64,000 bases of DNA from Kalaharituber pfeilii (GCA_015179045.1 WHUZ01000035.1:1-64000), one strand, 5' to 3'. Positions 45,730 through 58,964 are shown, counted from the first letter of the stretch. Notes: generated from the sequence alone by a model not told the origin. Program-made: numbers and translations.

Positions 45730-48095
45730 TATGGTGCAGGCTGTGGATGTGAGTACTGATGAGGACCTTGGCTGTCCGATTGTGGCAGCGGAGTTGAGTG
45801 AATCTTTGTAATCCCAATGGCCTTCTCGGTGGGCTGGAAAGTACTGAGATAATGTAGATTGTAGTGAGAAAGAGCACGAAGGACGAAACTTGAGCAGTTA
45901 TTTTTAATTATTTGATTATTATTTTTCTTTTTTGTTTTTTGTTTTTGTTTTCAGGTTAATAGTGCGGGTTGGGTGAAGAGGGGGGAAAGTACGGTTCAGC
46001 GAAAAATTAGGACTTTTGAGGGACCAAGGCGTGAGGCGGATGGGGGTTTGGGGGGTAGAGGGCTTCTTTGCCGCCAAGGGTCGAGGAGCCAGCAACTTGG
46101 GGGGGAGTGACAGGAATAACTTGGCCTGCTTGAGCTAAGGTGGTGGACGAGGGCACCTTGTCTATTTGCGCGCTCACACTACTGCTGGTGGGTGAGCTGT
46201 ATTAGTAGCAATGCGGCCGACACGCACACGGCCAGCCAGCAGGAGGGCCAGGAGCGGCGAGCGGCGAGCGCTACTCTGCTAACGAGCACCCAGCAGGCCA
46301 CTCAGTCGAGTGAGGCCTTCGGGCCGGAACCAGCGCGGCGTGGCCCGACTGCGCCTGGGCCTGGGCCTGGGCCTGGGCCTGAGCTTTGCTGACGGGGACA
46401 GTCACTGCTCTTGCGAGCTCAGGATCTCCGGTGGTAACAAGAGGTGGGAAGGGTGGACGATAGGCGTGATGATGGAGGGCGAGTAGGCGAGTGCTACAAG
46501 ACAAGAGGCAAAGATCAGAGAGTTGGCCGCTTACGGTCAGCGAGCAGCACGCACACACAGCACGCCTTCCTTTCTTTCTTTCTTTTGGAGGGGAAGTCCA
46601 CGCCGGGAGGGAGGAGGATGCCTGTGGCCTGGTAGTATTTTCCACTCCTTCCCTTCCCTAGATCTGGGACTAGCGGGGGGTGGAGGCCGTGAGTGCTGCC
46701 CGTCCCCAGCGCAGGCAGCTAACGCCTCCGCTGCGTGTCCAGCCAGACTTGACCGCACGCCCCGAACAGACGGCGGCCTACATAGCTGGCGCGGGCGGCA
46801 GGCTGGCCATCGAGCGCCAGTTGTGGCCGCCCTATAAATGGGCCCCGAGCCCCGTCCCGCAAGGAGCACGAGCCGGAGGGAGGCAGCGTGCGGTGCCCCA
46901 GCGGGCCCGGGCCTGGACGTGATAGTGCGCCCATGGCCATGCGGCGAGCACCACGCTGGAGAGCATGCTAGCAGCGGGCACCCGCCGAGACTGGAGAGGG
47001 AGATAAAGAAACAGGCGCCCAAGCCGGTATAGCAGGGCAGCGCGCGCAGGGCGGCCGCAAGCCCACTGCCTTTCCGCTCCCCCAAGTATATACAAGTACG
47101 TAGAGTACAGTACATGCAATTGCTCTCCATGGCGGCCGGCCAGGCAAGTCTCGCTGCCGTCCATGCACGCCCGCCCGCGAACTGCGTGCAATTGCACCTC
47201 TCCGTGCTGCCGTATATCGTGCTGCCCGCCGGCCATCCCACCAGCGGCCCTACCAGCAGCACTGCGCTGCAGGCCGCTGGCTTGGAGAACGTGGGACGCA
47301 CCTGTTCATGTGTAGCACGCCCTTGCGCACCCAAGCCAAGGCAGCTGCCATGCGAGAACTGGCCGCCATGGGTGCGACTTGCCTCTCCCGGCCACCGCCG
47401 CATGTGTCCGCAGACCGCAGACTGCGCTACACTCCCTCCATTGTGCTGTGCTTTCCTGCTCCTCTCTTCTGCCCTCACCTCACTGGCTATGCTGGCACTC
47501 TTTCCCCCCCAGACACAGCCAATCTCTGCACAAGCGCCCGCGTCTAGCACCAGCGCTCAAGGCTGCTGCGTGCCCATGCTGCTCGCTCCCACACGCCTAG
47601 AGGCACTCGCCATGGCTGGGGTGGTGTGTGTGGTGGCCGGGTCTGGCTGGGCGGGCGCCCTATCGCGCCGAGAAAAAACTGCTCCGTGCCTCCCGTCCAA
47701 GCCAGCTACCTAGTCAGCGCCTGGCCTGGTTACGAGACTACCAGCTACCTGCTCTACATCGTCACACATATTAAGCACATACTGTACCATGCAATGCAAC
47801 GCAATTCACCGATGAATAACGTCACAACTGTCACTGCACTTTTTTTCTTCCAAGGGTCCACAACACCCACACACCCACCCCCCCAGCCCCCCCCCCCCCA
47901 GCCCTCAAACCCCGATACAAAACCCTCACCGCCCTTCATGCTCTCCTCCGAGGATAGGCACCCATTCCATATAACTAGAAGGCAAAACCTCCCCCCTTTT
48001 CCTCTTCATCAATGTATGTGAATTATGATTTACAGTCTGCCTTTCATCGCCATTGCCAATTCTGATGATATACATACTGGCAGGTTCCCATCACA
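45730..48095. other. Upstream region of wdr8 with a GC-rich patch
   Basis: Sequence from about 46150 to 47720 is strongly GC-rich. Long open frames occur on both strands at once (for example 46537-47550 minus), without any domain, as expected from composition alone. It includes (GCCTGG)n at 46353-46382. Similar GC-rich patches precede the bZIP gene (10390-10980) and occur at 41330-42130. Confidence 0.4.
46353..46382 (+). repeat. (GCCTGG)5 hexamer repeat
   Basis: Almost five perfect copies of GCCTGG lie inside the GC-rich patch upstream of wdr8. No gene can be assigned to it. Confidence 0.9.
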
Positions 48096-51000
48096 ATGAT
48101 GAAGCGACTCGCGAAGAAGGGAGGGCTTGCCCTGGCCAAGCATGAGCGGACAATTTCGGTCCCATTAATATTCCCCTCCAGCGCTGTTGCCTGAGACTAA
48201 CTACCCCTCAGAATCAAGGAAACGGAAGGGCTTAGCCCGCTACTAAATGAGAGGATGAAGCGGGAAAAAAAAATAAATGGTTTCAGAAGGGGCTCCAAGC
48301 TCTGAATGGAGATCGAATCAAAGATGAGAGAAATAATTATAATAACGGTAGTGAAAATTTTTAGAACCTAAAATTCTAGCGAGAAAAACCGTCCAGTCTT
48401 TCCATCATTATTCAAGTGCTGTTGTGATCATGAGGACACTACCACCGTTGGCCCAACACAAAATTACTTCCTGTGTGTTCGCCTTTTACGGTGAGCAGCT
48501 GCCAATCAGCGTCTACTGGCGTGAGATATATCGTAAGCTGGGCACGAGACTAATTGTAAGTGTGGTGGCTAACCTCACTCCGAAAATGGGTTAATCATGC
48601 CAGAACCCTGTTGGCCGAACCCCCGCAAAACAGCTGTTGGAGGTTGAAGAGTAACGTCATTTCCCACTTCCCTGGCCTCTCATTCGGCAGATTCCAATTT
48701 GAACCACATTAGACGCCGCTCATAACTAGGAAGCCCAGGCTTCCGCTGTGCGCCCAGCGGAGCGCTAAAACGAGCTTTGACTGTTCTGCAAACCCGCGAC
48801 TTCCGTCTCTTTCTCTTGTTTAGGATTTGTTTGAGTGCTTAATTCGGCTTCGCTGGCCTGCCTTCCTTCCGAGGGATAAACTCACACTTGGGGTGGTCAA
48901 TCAAGGCCGCTGAAAGCAGAAATACCCACTTGCATGGAGCAAGTTCAGGTAGACTGAAGTGGACAATCTGGCTGAAACCGATAAGGAGGAAAACATAAGT
49001 GAAGATATTCTGAAGGGCCAGTGAAGTGGTCTAGCCTTGACATTTGCCCCATGCCAACTGAATAGGCAACATAAGGCGTCAGGCCCCAGACTAGTCAGGG
49101 CAGGTAGACCGGTCGCATCTACCAACCCTTTCCAAGGTAAATCAATCGTTACAACCCAATAAACACTGCTTGAATCGAACGAGCTCGTGTTCTATAGAAT
49201 AGTGGCTTCAAAATCTGTACAAACATTAACAGCACATTCTTACAGCCATCAGGAGTAGAAGAAACATTTGCCTCACTGTTCCCTTCTAGGAACACTTTGC
49301 CAAGGTCAGACCGGAGGCCCAAAAGGGAGATATACCTTGCGAAACTGCATTCCCGCCGTTGTAACGGCATGATTTCCCGTGAGCAAGGAATGTGTGTGTC
49401 GGTTGTTCAGATGAAAACAAAGTGCTGTATTGCAAGTACAGCGAGCATCAAAAACTGGTACATGCTTAATGGCAGTACTCAGCCATGGTGAGCATGATGT
49501 GACCTCGGCGTCGCTTTGAATTACATTGGCCTTATTACGATCGACACTGGGCAAACGGGAAGAGTTACCGATACATGTTTGCCAATTCCATTGAAAGCGG
49601 ACATTCTCTAGCTTGAAAGTCGCAAATGGTGGGCAGGTTAGTACAAACATAAATGTCCGACTTTTTTTTCTAGAAGCTAGAATATGGTTAGCTTCCTCGT
49701 AGATTTATTTCAACATTCTTAGAAGTTTATTTGCAAGATGTGAAAATTGACATTCAATCAAAAGAAGGAAAGGGGGCGATTGTTCGGTGCATCAGTGTCC
49801 ACTCTACAACACCCTTCTTCTTCCGATGTGAATCCAGAAAAGAAAAGAAGAGAATTACCTTCCAACAGTTTATTATTGCACACGCTGTAACCAAAATGAG
49901 AATTACTCGATTGAAACCGTTAATTGTTTGGCAACAACGGGTAAATGGGTCGTCTCTGATGAGGATTGTCCAATCTTCCTTCTTACAATGCAACCAGACT
50001 ACTCGCAATGGTAAGGGGTCTGGGCTTCCTGGTCCTGTGCAACCAGCAAGGACTCTCTAAAAGTATCAACCTTGAGGTGTGGGGCCCCCCACCACCTCCC
50101 CTGGTGGTTTAGGCAACCATACATTTTTCCCCCTACAATTCTGACTGCTGCGACTTGCAAAAAGACTTCCTTGACTTAAGAATCGTATGACTTTTTTGGT
50201 TGCTTTTTTTTTTTTTGCTGTAGCTTCTGTCGTGACCTTGCAACCCATTCAGTTGCATTCGCTGCCTAAACCCGACTCAACCTAAGCCTGCTTTCACGAC
50301 TTTCGTTTTCCGTTTTTTCTTTCCTCAGCCCTTTCACTATGCATAATTGCTTTTAGGAAACAGAATACTATGGTCGTTTTTAGCGGGCTCGATTGTGTGT
50401 GACAATTCGAGTTTGCATTCTTTTGTTGGGATATCGATACAGCATTACGCGACACTAACTTGTATGTCAGCAGGGCTACTTATCTTGAAGCGTTTGTTGG
50501 CTATGTGCATTTATTAACAGTTTGCTCTACACGCTATTTTGTCACCTACTTGATATCTATAATGTTGTTTTTTCATAGAAATATATTCACAAGTAAGCTA
50601 AATTATATATATACTGCTTTAATCGGTATATAACCAATGTTGCAATCGCTGCTGGGCATGAAACACAGATCTACAGAGACTTGTTTTAATACCTGTTCAT
50701 TTGAAGCCCTTTGCTGTGCCAAGCAGGCCAAAGCAGAGCTCCCACCAGCGCAGACATGCATATTTACTTTCCTACACATTCCATATGCACGCCATAGATC
50801 GATATCTACAGACCACATGATCTCGAGTTCGCACAGTGTCTCGGACCATGCTCCTCTTAAGCTTCACTCCCTTGTTTTATCCCCCTTTAGAGCTAGCGTA
50901 TAAGTGAGGGATTCTCATGGACACCAGGAAGGTGAAGAATCAATCTGTGCAAAGCGGCGTCTCATATATCATGCCCGCTGCGAGAGGGGACGTCTCTTGA

Positions 51001-51760
51001 CACTCTAAATAGGCCTAGGTCGAGGCCTTAGATAGACTCTCCTGCACGGGCCTGGCACAGTGGCAATGGCCTCTTGGCAGAAAATGCCACACCTCAGTAT
51101 TTCATCTGTCCGAGCGCAGACAAATCACGGCGAAGTACTCGCATAGCTAGTCGGCCATTCCAATACCACGCCTAGTCAGCCGTTCCAATACTTTTTGAAC
51201 GAGCCAGTAGATACTGGAGGTTCTGCCATGGACGCCCTATCTGCTTTGCGTCATTATTTGAATAGATTGCTGAGCTTGGGATCGAACAAAGATTATCCGA
51301 TATATATGTAGTTCACCTTATGCAAAGTCCATCTCGATCCCGCTCTATAGATCCCATACTAGGTACTGTACTAGTACTGTATCATAGTACGCGTGATTTC
51401 AAACTGTTTCTGAAAAGCGCCAGTCCGTGCTCCGGTGGTCCTGGTTATGTGAGTGTTCGGAATAAGGCATCAGACTTTGAGCTCTGGTCGACCCTAGTAC
51501 TTACTAAGTAGATCTAGGCGGTTTATTTTGGAGTCCTGACAATACGAGCAAGCGTCATAGCTGAACTCAAACAATAAGAGGGGATACAATAAGCAATTAA
51601 CTGGTTCTCTGTCTAATGATTTAGAGGATCTCTCAAACACCGGGCCGTAAAGCTACTAGACTACAGTTATAACTGCCCATGTGGGTGTAATCCGTGCCTC
51701 TGCCGTTTCACCAACTACTATCGCGTGCCAGCGTTGACCACGTTAGTGAACTCGACGACT
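48096..51760. other. Gene-free spacer with short ORFs
   Basis: A 32-codon ORF at 48096-48194 (MMKRLAKKGGLALAKHERTI...) is followed by a good branch/acceptor combination (GACTAACTACCCCTCAG) at about 48212, so a small spliced gene is conceivable but has no good donor. A partial 25-bp tandem duplication (CTAGTCRGCCRTTCCAATAC) lies at 51147-51191. No other feature is recognised. Confidence 0.3.
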
Positions 51761-52699
51761 TCACTTTGTGACTAATGAGCATTCCGTTTTGACTCGAATG
51801 TAAGAAGTCTTGAACCGCATTTGGCTCCGGGTTGAATTGGATAATCCGTCTAAGCCCATATGGATGCCCTTGCATATATTCCCCCCATCACTGTAGACGA
51901 CGGTTATATACAAGGTGCTGTATATGAATTTGTTTTTGGAATGCTGTCCACATAACTCCCCTGAATCCCCAAGGTATTGTCCGACCAGTCCGGTAACATT
52001 GACGCATTGTCCATCATGTTTCTTGTGAAAGCATCCAAACTCTATATACATCAGTATCTATTGGAATCGTTCAAACCATCGAGTAAAATTGCTCTGCAAT
52101 ATTGAAAGGGAGAAAAGAAGAAATAGAAAAAACTTGAAAGGCACGAACTAGATAGCTAGCAGAAGACAAGTTGTCTTGCAGGCCGGCCAGACAGAGCTCG
52201 ACACAACAGAAGCAAGACTGTGGTGTCTCGAATATGGGTAGTACTAGCATTCAGAGTCTAAAAGGTGTTTTAGAACTTTCAAATCCATAGCGCCGTCATC
52301 TACTCTGATGAAGTTATTCAATATCGTATTCAGACAGACTTGATGTCGAATATACCTTTTGTAGAAAGATTGAAATCGATATCTGTCGCCGCAGGTGCAT
52401 GGTTGATATTTAGAATAAAACTCTACGTGAAGATGATTAGCCTGAGCTGGTATTGAACATAGGGATGCTGCAGATATATGTTTTAGGAGCTTCAATACTT
52501 TTATGATTGCAGTATGATAACTATTATGCCAAGGATAACCAGACAATGCCAAGAGATACTTAGTAAGGATGCTACTGCCTAGAACAATCACTCTGCCCAT
52601 TCTCTTTGGACACAGCTTAATTAGTATCTGTGGGAGCAGTTCACTCTCTGGAGTTGTGTTCAGGCACCCCGTTGAGCCTGGGCACGAGAACGGCACCAC
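51761..52699 (-). CDS. Possible hypothetical multi-exon gene, minus strand
   Basis: Two consecutive frames have protein-like composition: 52244-52699 (ends ...FIRVDDGAMDLKVLKHLLDS-EC) and 51761-52051 (...FGCFHKKHDGQCVNVTGLVG..., five Cys). Between them are acceptor-like sites (TTTCAATATTGCAG near 52096 and ACTGATGTATATAG near 52048), suggesting splicing, but no phase-consistent model with a clear donor could be fixed. No family is recognised. It may be one gene, two gene fragments or chance frames. Confidence 0.2.
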
Positions 52700-53971
52700 G
52701 TATGATCTGTGCTACATGCCATTTTTTCCAGCGAATGTCTGATATTTAGTCAATTACCCATGCAGGAACTATGGTGTACAAGAAACTTGACATGCACCAC
52801 ATCAAAGTAAACTTCTGATATGCTCAGTGGTCCTGATGTGGATGTTGCATTTTGTCCGTTAACAAGTTGAGTACACACGTACGCCAGAACCAGCCGTGCA
52901 TTAAGCGTTTGCGGCTGCCTATGAGACTTTTTGATGTTACTTCCCCTCAGTACGTATACCGGTACTCGGTACCTCTTCCCCTGATGCGTTCACCTCAACC
53001 AATGGTTATGCATCGTCCCATCCAATTGCAATCCCATACTATTCACATTCAGCTTCCTCCCAATTGGTTGTGTCTCGGTTTGCAGATGGCTAGTGGCCGG
53101 GGCGTCTCCCTTGCACCTTCCCTTCCGCTCGGTCCCACAGTCGGTGCCGGTGCCGCTAGTGGACGATGGACGATACTTTAACCCACTGTCGTGATCCAGG
53201 GCAACCTTCGTTTCCTGTTCGGGGCATGCTCATTCTCTACACAGAATTCCGGGGCGTTTTGTGACCAGAATAAGGGGCTTTTTGCCCACACTACAGAGTG
53301 GCTATTTGCTTCAGCCTTCAAAAACTAGACCATATCTCCACGCTACTGTGGCACGCGTACGTAAACTGCGTGGTGTTTCTACTCCACTCAAGCTTTTATG
53401 GTAGTGGCGACCGCCTTATTCTTTACCCCCGAAGTGAGTAGGGCTCGAGGTTAGGTTAAGTAGGCAGGCTGGAGTTGGTTGATTCGGTTAGTCTGGCGCT
53501 CTGTTGTGTTAGCCTTTGAGTTCTGGGAGGCTCCAAAATCAAAGATTGGGCCGCAGGTTAGAGCAGAGTAAGGTGCATGAATTGATAGCCCCGTTCCAGT
53601 AGGTCTGTGTAACTAACTGGCCAGCTGTCGCCAAGGGTAAAGAAAAAAAGGGAAAAAAGTGAAGGGACTAGTGGGACGGTGATAAGATTGCATAATCCTC
53701 ACATCAGTTAATCCGTGCTAGGTGGTGCTGAGATCACGTGTTGGTGCTAGTTGCGGGGGCTACCACTGCTATAGGAAGTAGCAAAAGTTAGTTAGCTACT
53801 GGTCTAATCACGAGCAGATCGGGTGTTACGTCATGATGATGTTTATTTACTTGAGTTTTTGTTTTGCAGAATGTGTCGGGGCGCTTGCTTTCCATAACGA
53901 ACCATGGCAGGATTTTTAGAGGAGGAGAAAAAAAGGTTGAGAAAGCTAAAGTGGAAGAGATAAGCTGCGAT
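52700..53971. other. Gene-free spacer
   Basis: No gene is supported. An open frame at 52852-53181 lacks an ATG at its start and has no motif. The remainder is unique sequence. Confidence 0.35.
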
Positions 53972-54301
53972 GCCGGAAGTTAAGAACAGACATGTTGTAA
54001 CACTCCTGACCGCCGATCATTACCTGGCTAGTACTGGACCTAATTTAGACTACAGTCCACTGCCCTCTAACTTAAATAGGCACTTATTGCCTTGGCGTTT
54101 GCCGCTTGGCAAGTTTTGCCGCATATGTAACATAGGCCCGAAGCTTGGCTCCACTCAAATAAAAAATGGAAATCACAGATTTGTTCAGCACTCGAAAAGC
54201 AACAAATCTATGATACAATTAAAAAATCAGAATTGATTTGGTGGAGCTTATTGAGTTGGAAAATTTTGGTGGGCGGACATGTCGGTTCTTAACTTTCAGC
54301 A
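53972..54301. repeat. Imperfect inverted repeat flanking about 280 bp
   Basis: GCCGGAAGTTAAGAACAGAC (from 53972) is mirrored by the complement of GCTGAAAGTTAAGAACCGAC (about 54282-54301), and both continue with ATGT. The arms match over about 21 of 24 bases. This could be a MITE or a duplicated segment in inverted orientation. The borders show no clear target duplication. Confidence 0.45.
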
Positions 54302-57300
54302 CCATACTTGTAACCAGACGTATGCGGCAGCTTAAAAGTGCGTGGAGCTCGAGACTGTATGGGACTAGTCTATTGAAACTTCGAAGAGTTTTGCTGCAAA
54401 TCACCAGTTTGCCAGTTGTGTTTCATGATCAAAAACATACATAAGTACTACGCGAGATAAGGGATTCGAACGCCAACCTACATATAATGCGATAAAAAGT
54501 TGCCAACGACCACAAGTCCACAAAAAATTGACGCTAGTTTCCAGATGGGATTTGCAAGATCTGGCTCGAGTTCGATGGTGCTTCAGATAGCAATCAGACA
54601 CCACTTCATGTGATGGAAGCCTCGGCTGCATAACCGTAGCTTAGTAGTGTATACACACCCTTTGTCAATACCTGTTTTGCAGTTACAAGCTGTGATAACC
54701 ACGTCAGTTCATCCATCGCAGCAACGACCGAACCAGGGTTGAAGATTCCAAGAAATTAATACCGGGTACCGTCCAGAGCTTAGGCACAGTTGTGGGCGCA
54801 GGAAATAGTTTATTGAGATCGAATTTCCCCACCAATATCGTACCGAATTACCTTAATCACCTTGAGATCGATATCGCATATTCCCATTGCCGACATACCC
54901 CACATTGTGGCCAGAATCGTGGAATAAGAAATGTGAGGGGTCATTATTGAGGCCATGTACATGACATGGCATGGGCGGCTGGCATGACATGGTTGGCCAT
55001 GCCTGGGGAATAATTAGAGTTGTGCAACCATCTTTAATTGAAATAATACCAGAAGCTCCATGCCCAATTTTTGCAGCGTAGAAAATTTCGGTATGAATAT
55101 TATGGGCAGAAAGGAATTGAAGTAGTATGCCGTGATTTGAAGCAGAACAGTAGGGTACGTGGGCCGCATTTCAGTTCAGTCCGCAATGGCACATAAAAAC
55201 AAATAAGCGCCTAACCGCGCATAACTGTCAGCGCGCGGCTAAAAAATTGTCCATACGGCTTGAGACAAGTGCGTGAAGTAAAGACGCACTATGATGTCAG
55301 CTTCAGCAGATGAGACTATCATACATACAACACACGCAAGTGGCGAAAGCGGCTGAGTGAGGTAAGCAGCCGAGATCTGAATCTGATTATGATTGCAAAC
55401 AGGGCGAGCCACTCGTAACTACTTGAGGCTAGGTTTGTTGGTGCGCGCCACATTGCTTCTAGGCATGTGGCCCAGTACGCACCGCCATGAATCAGATTTG
55501 AATGTCACGAGATGGAGGATTGTAATTGGTAAGGTTTTGTAGCGAGAAAGTGATAATGTGATATCGATGAAATTAATTGGATGTGCTGTAACGTTGGTAT
55601 GCTGACGTTTTGCTCGTCATTGGTCATCTGTGGCTGTGAGTATTGTTGTTTAATCTGAACTGCATAACCGACACCCCTGACCGTTTTGGCAAGTCTAATC
55701 GGACTCACGCCCGTGCAGCATAGGAGCTCATCAAGCATCACGTCAATCCTAAATTACCTCCAATAATTCCAAGGTAACATGTAGAATTTAAAAGTTTAGG
55801 TCTCGTATTGCTGAGCTTGAGCGTCTCATTGATCATGAAGGCTGTTGGCTTATTGCTACGTCGGCTTAATTAGTTTTTTGGTCCGGCTGTTGGTGCCTAA
55901 GTTGGTAAATATATAGGTAGCCTCATGACCACGGCTACCACACATGTAGTCAAATTACGCTCCAATGAACTGTGGGGCGCGCAACTTAATTGGCGGCTAA
56001 TTAATTAGTTAATTGCAACTCATTGTACTACTAGATTGAGCACAGCTTCTCAAATGGGGTTGAGTTCCTGGCCTAAAAGTTTATTTGCATCCTGTCTCCT
56101 CCTGGCAGGCTCCTTAGAACTTCGTAGCCAAACGTGGAAGATTATAAATATACATACCAGTTGTCGAAGCCTCAAGCTGTCACGGCTTCATGGGCTATAG
56201 TAAGCTCTTGTGGCTGTATGGAATGCCCTAAAAGAGAGTCAGCACTAAAGGCTCCGTAAACAAACGCTCGACCAGTCTTGAGTCCCGCCCCTTACCCTTC
56301 CTTGCTTTCAAATGGCCATAAGCTAACCACTTCCTAACTACTGTAAAATACAACACTTTAGTTTGTCCCCAACCTAAGTGCAACCTTTCTAGCGTCTACG
56401 AGATACCGCTGTCATACTATATCAATATAACATCAGATGTAGACAATTGCTAAAAGTATTAAATTTTGTCAATGAAACGAAGAGTTGAGCGAGACAGAAG
56501 TACAAGGGGGGAGCGGCTCATGGTCACTTTTGATGCGGCTGTGCGCGGGGTTGGTTTTGCAGTTTCTGCATGGGACATCGTGAGGGCTTTTCGAACACAG
56601 AAATCTTGTAAACAAGCAAGTATGGTATCTTAGATATGTTTAACTGGATTAGGTACGTTTGAGAGCGGCAGCGAGAGGTCGGTGGCAATGTTGGAATATG
56701 ATGGCGGAGCTTACGGCTGTAAGGTGTTAATCATATGCAGTCGGCTGGAGTAAGTTGCTTGTTCATATGCATACACGCACACTACTCCCATCCCCAAATA
56801 CACAGCCATACAGGCACGGAGATTCTAACTCTCATGCATTCAAATCACTATACATTCTTTGTTTTTGCTCGTTGTGGCTGAATTGCCAAATGCGACAACC
56901 TCAGTTGAATGGAATGACCGTCAAAAAAATTCATTGTGCATAAACAACTTCAATGGGCACCAGACATTGACTCATGGGGTGCCGGGCTCCTCCAGGTACC
57001 CGGGCCCCTTACTGTTCCAGCTAAGTATATATAGCAATATCGTCAACGTGAACTTCTGCCGCTTTATACCAGTTACTTATCTGGGAAGTCCATTTGCACA
57101 TCACTGTGTTGAGGCATCGGTAGCGTGATGTCACGGTGCTTGAACCTTGCACGAGCTAAGAAGTATTTGGCTGTGACCCCTTGACCCCTTATACACCTTT
57201 GTACTTCATCGCATAATCTCTAGTTATAACGCACGCATGACCAAGGATTCGCAAAATTGCACATGCACAGCCATGCAGATCCAACATGCTATTAAGTTTT

Positions 57301-58020
57301 CTTTATGATGTTCGACGAACCTCACAGAATGAAACATGAGGTTACCAGTAGTCTTCTGCTGTGTGAAAATGCGACATTGACTTTAAAAGTTTCCTTGGAT
57401 CGTGAAAGAGCAAAGTATTCAATCCATCCACAGCAAGTCCAGGATCTGAGTCAAGTCCTGAATCTCATGGAAATCTCGATTATGCTCGCACATCTTGGTT
57501 AATATATCGATGATGTAAAAGAACTGGCACTCCTATGTAGGTTTTTGTTAGAAAGGCCAATATTTCGCCCAATATACCTATATCTGGTGAAGTAACATCA
57601 TGGCCTGTGACGTAAGCTGTAGTACCAACATGTATTTGTGCTCCACGGAGCCGGATTGTGTATGACCTTTAGTGGCCTAATGCCATGCTGCAATGACATC
57701 AAGAGCGCTTAGACTCCGGGCATTGCTATTGCAATAAACCTGTGATGCAATCACAACGAGAAACTAACGTGAAATGTGCTTCTCTGGTCATTGTTCCAAA
57801 ACGCAGCGCGTATTTCCTGCAATCGATGCAACTTTGATCCCGATGACCGGAAGGAATATTGTATCAGTGCATTTTCACCCGGCCCGAGTACATACCAAGT
57901 TTGATCGGCCGTTCATTCACAGTTCGGGTTTTGTTGTTCATTGACAATGATTTCACTGCGGGAAAGTATAACAATGAACGAGGCCTGTGTGAACAATTTG
58001 AAGATTCAATAATACAGAGG
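54302..58020. other. Gene-free spacer
   Basis: No gene is supported. A locally repetitive CATGACATGGCATGGGCGGC / GGCATGACATGGTTGGCCAT segment lies at about 54955-55005, and AATTAATTAGTTAATTG-type sequence at about 55995-56015. Short open frames at 56859-57128 and 57305-57502 have no recognisable motif. Confidence 0.35.
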
Positions 58021-58022
58021 TA

Positions 58023-58195
58023 CAGGTTACTCTGGCTATAATGAACCTCGTTTTAGTGAAATTCTGGCTATAGTGAAGGGATGGGCGAGCTTCTTTGTCT
58101 ACACAGGTAAAGAAAGTGCCCTCGCTATAGTGAAGACTGGTTAGAGTGAAGAAAATCGGTCAGATTCCTGGCCTTCATTATAGCAGGTTCACCTG
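58023..58195. mobile_element. MITE of the pogo/Tigger type, 173 bp
   Basis: TA flanks both ends (58021-58022 and 58196-58197). The ends begin CAGGTTACTCTGGCTATAAT and, inverted, CAGGTGAACCTGCTATAATG, followed by GAA. Internal GCTATAGTGAAG repeats and GAAGAAAATCGGTCAGATTC match the element at 39707-39840. No coding capacity. Confidence 0.82.
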
Positions 58196-58869
58196 TACAC
58201 GTGAGTATAGTTAAAGCCGACTATTTCTACCGACCTACCCCACCATTGCAAGCATTCGAGCCTTCTGATAAATGAAGTAACTGTATTACAAACTTGGGGT
58301 AAATTGGCTTTTCCGGTTCTTCTTATCCGGACAGCCCGTAAGCAACATTGGAATTGAAGCAGACCACACTTCCAAGTCAATATATGCTAGTGCAATTCGC
58401 TGGAAAGAGCAGCACTTGTGGATACGCGATGAGGTAAGTACAGGCGTGGGCCGACTCAAGGATGCCTGCGGCCATTGAAGTTGGGGCGAGCTGAAAAGTA
58501 CGACGCACCCAGATTCAGCTGAACGGGTTGAGGCAATATCTTTAATGAGCTGGGGGATCTGAAAATGAGAACTACAAATTCATGGTACCTGTAGATTTTC
58601 TCAATATTTTCCGTATTTGCCGTAAGGACCCAAGGATTAATGTTCTGCTTGTCCTTATGGTAGTCACATGACCTGCTATAGTCCTTACATGAGACCCGAA
58701 GCATAGGAGAATAGTGTAATAACCGATACGCTGTCATCCAGTAGGAGGCTGTTTTAATCCGAAATAGAGTTAGCATCTAGTCATGCATATGGGTAGAGGT
58801 CTAACACTCCTGATTAATTTTGAAAATGAAAACTTAGCTAATTAATAGCTATCATGAACCCCCAAAAGT
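58196..58869. other. Gene-free spacer
   Basis: No gene or repeat is recognised. An open frame on the minus strand (58456-58776) has no motif. Confidence 0.35.
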
Positions 58870-58907
58870 CCCTGGCATGGCGAACAGCTGCAAGCGGGGT
58901 TACGTGA

Positions 58908-58962
<55 letters not shown>
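58870..58962 (+). mobile_element. Second-family LINE 3' end with 54-nt poly(A)
   Basis: The core ATGGCGAACAGCTGCAAGCG followed by GGGTTACGTGAC runs straight into 54 consecutive A (58909-58962). The same core, oppositely oriented, is present at 5309-5460. This is a severely 5'-truncated retrotransposition product. A weak candidate duplication is CCCAAAAGTCCCT upstream against CCCGAAAGCCT after the tail. Confidence 0.65.

Positions 58963-58964
<2 letters not shown>

Noticed and set aside
46537..47550. 337-residue minus-strand ORF in the GC-rich patch
   Set aside because: Open frames exist there on both strands and in several frames because stop codons are rare at this GC content. No domain and no conserved-looking segment were seen.
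48096..48194. 32-codon Lys/Ala-rich ORF with a good acceptor downstream
   Set aside because: The only donor in range is poor (GTCCCA) and phases do not match. Too weak to call a gene.
54440..54480. tRNA-like B box (GGGATTCGAACG) on the minus strand
   Set aside because: The T-stem does not pair properly and no A box or cloverleaf could be built.
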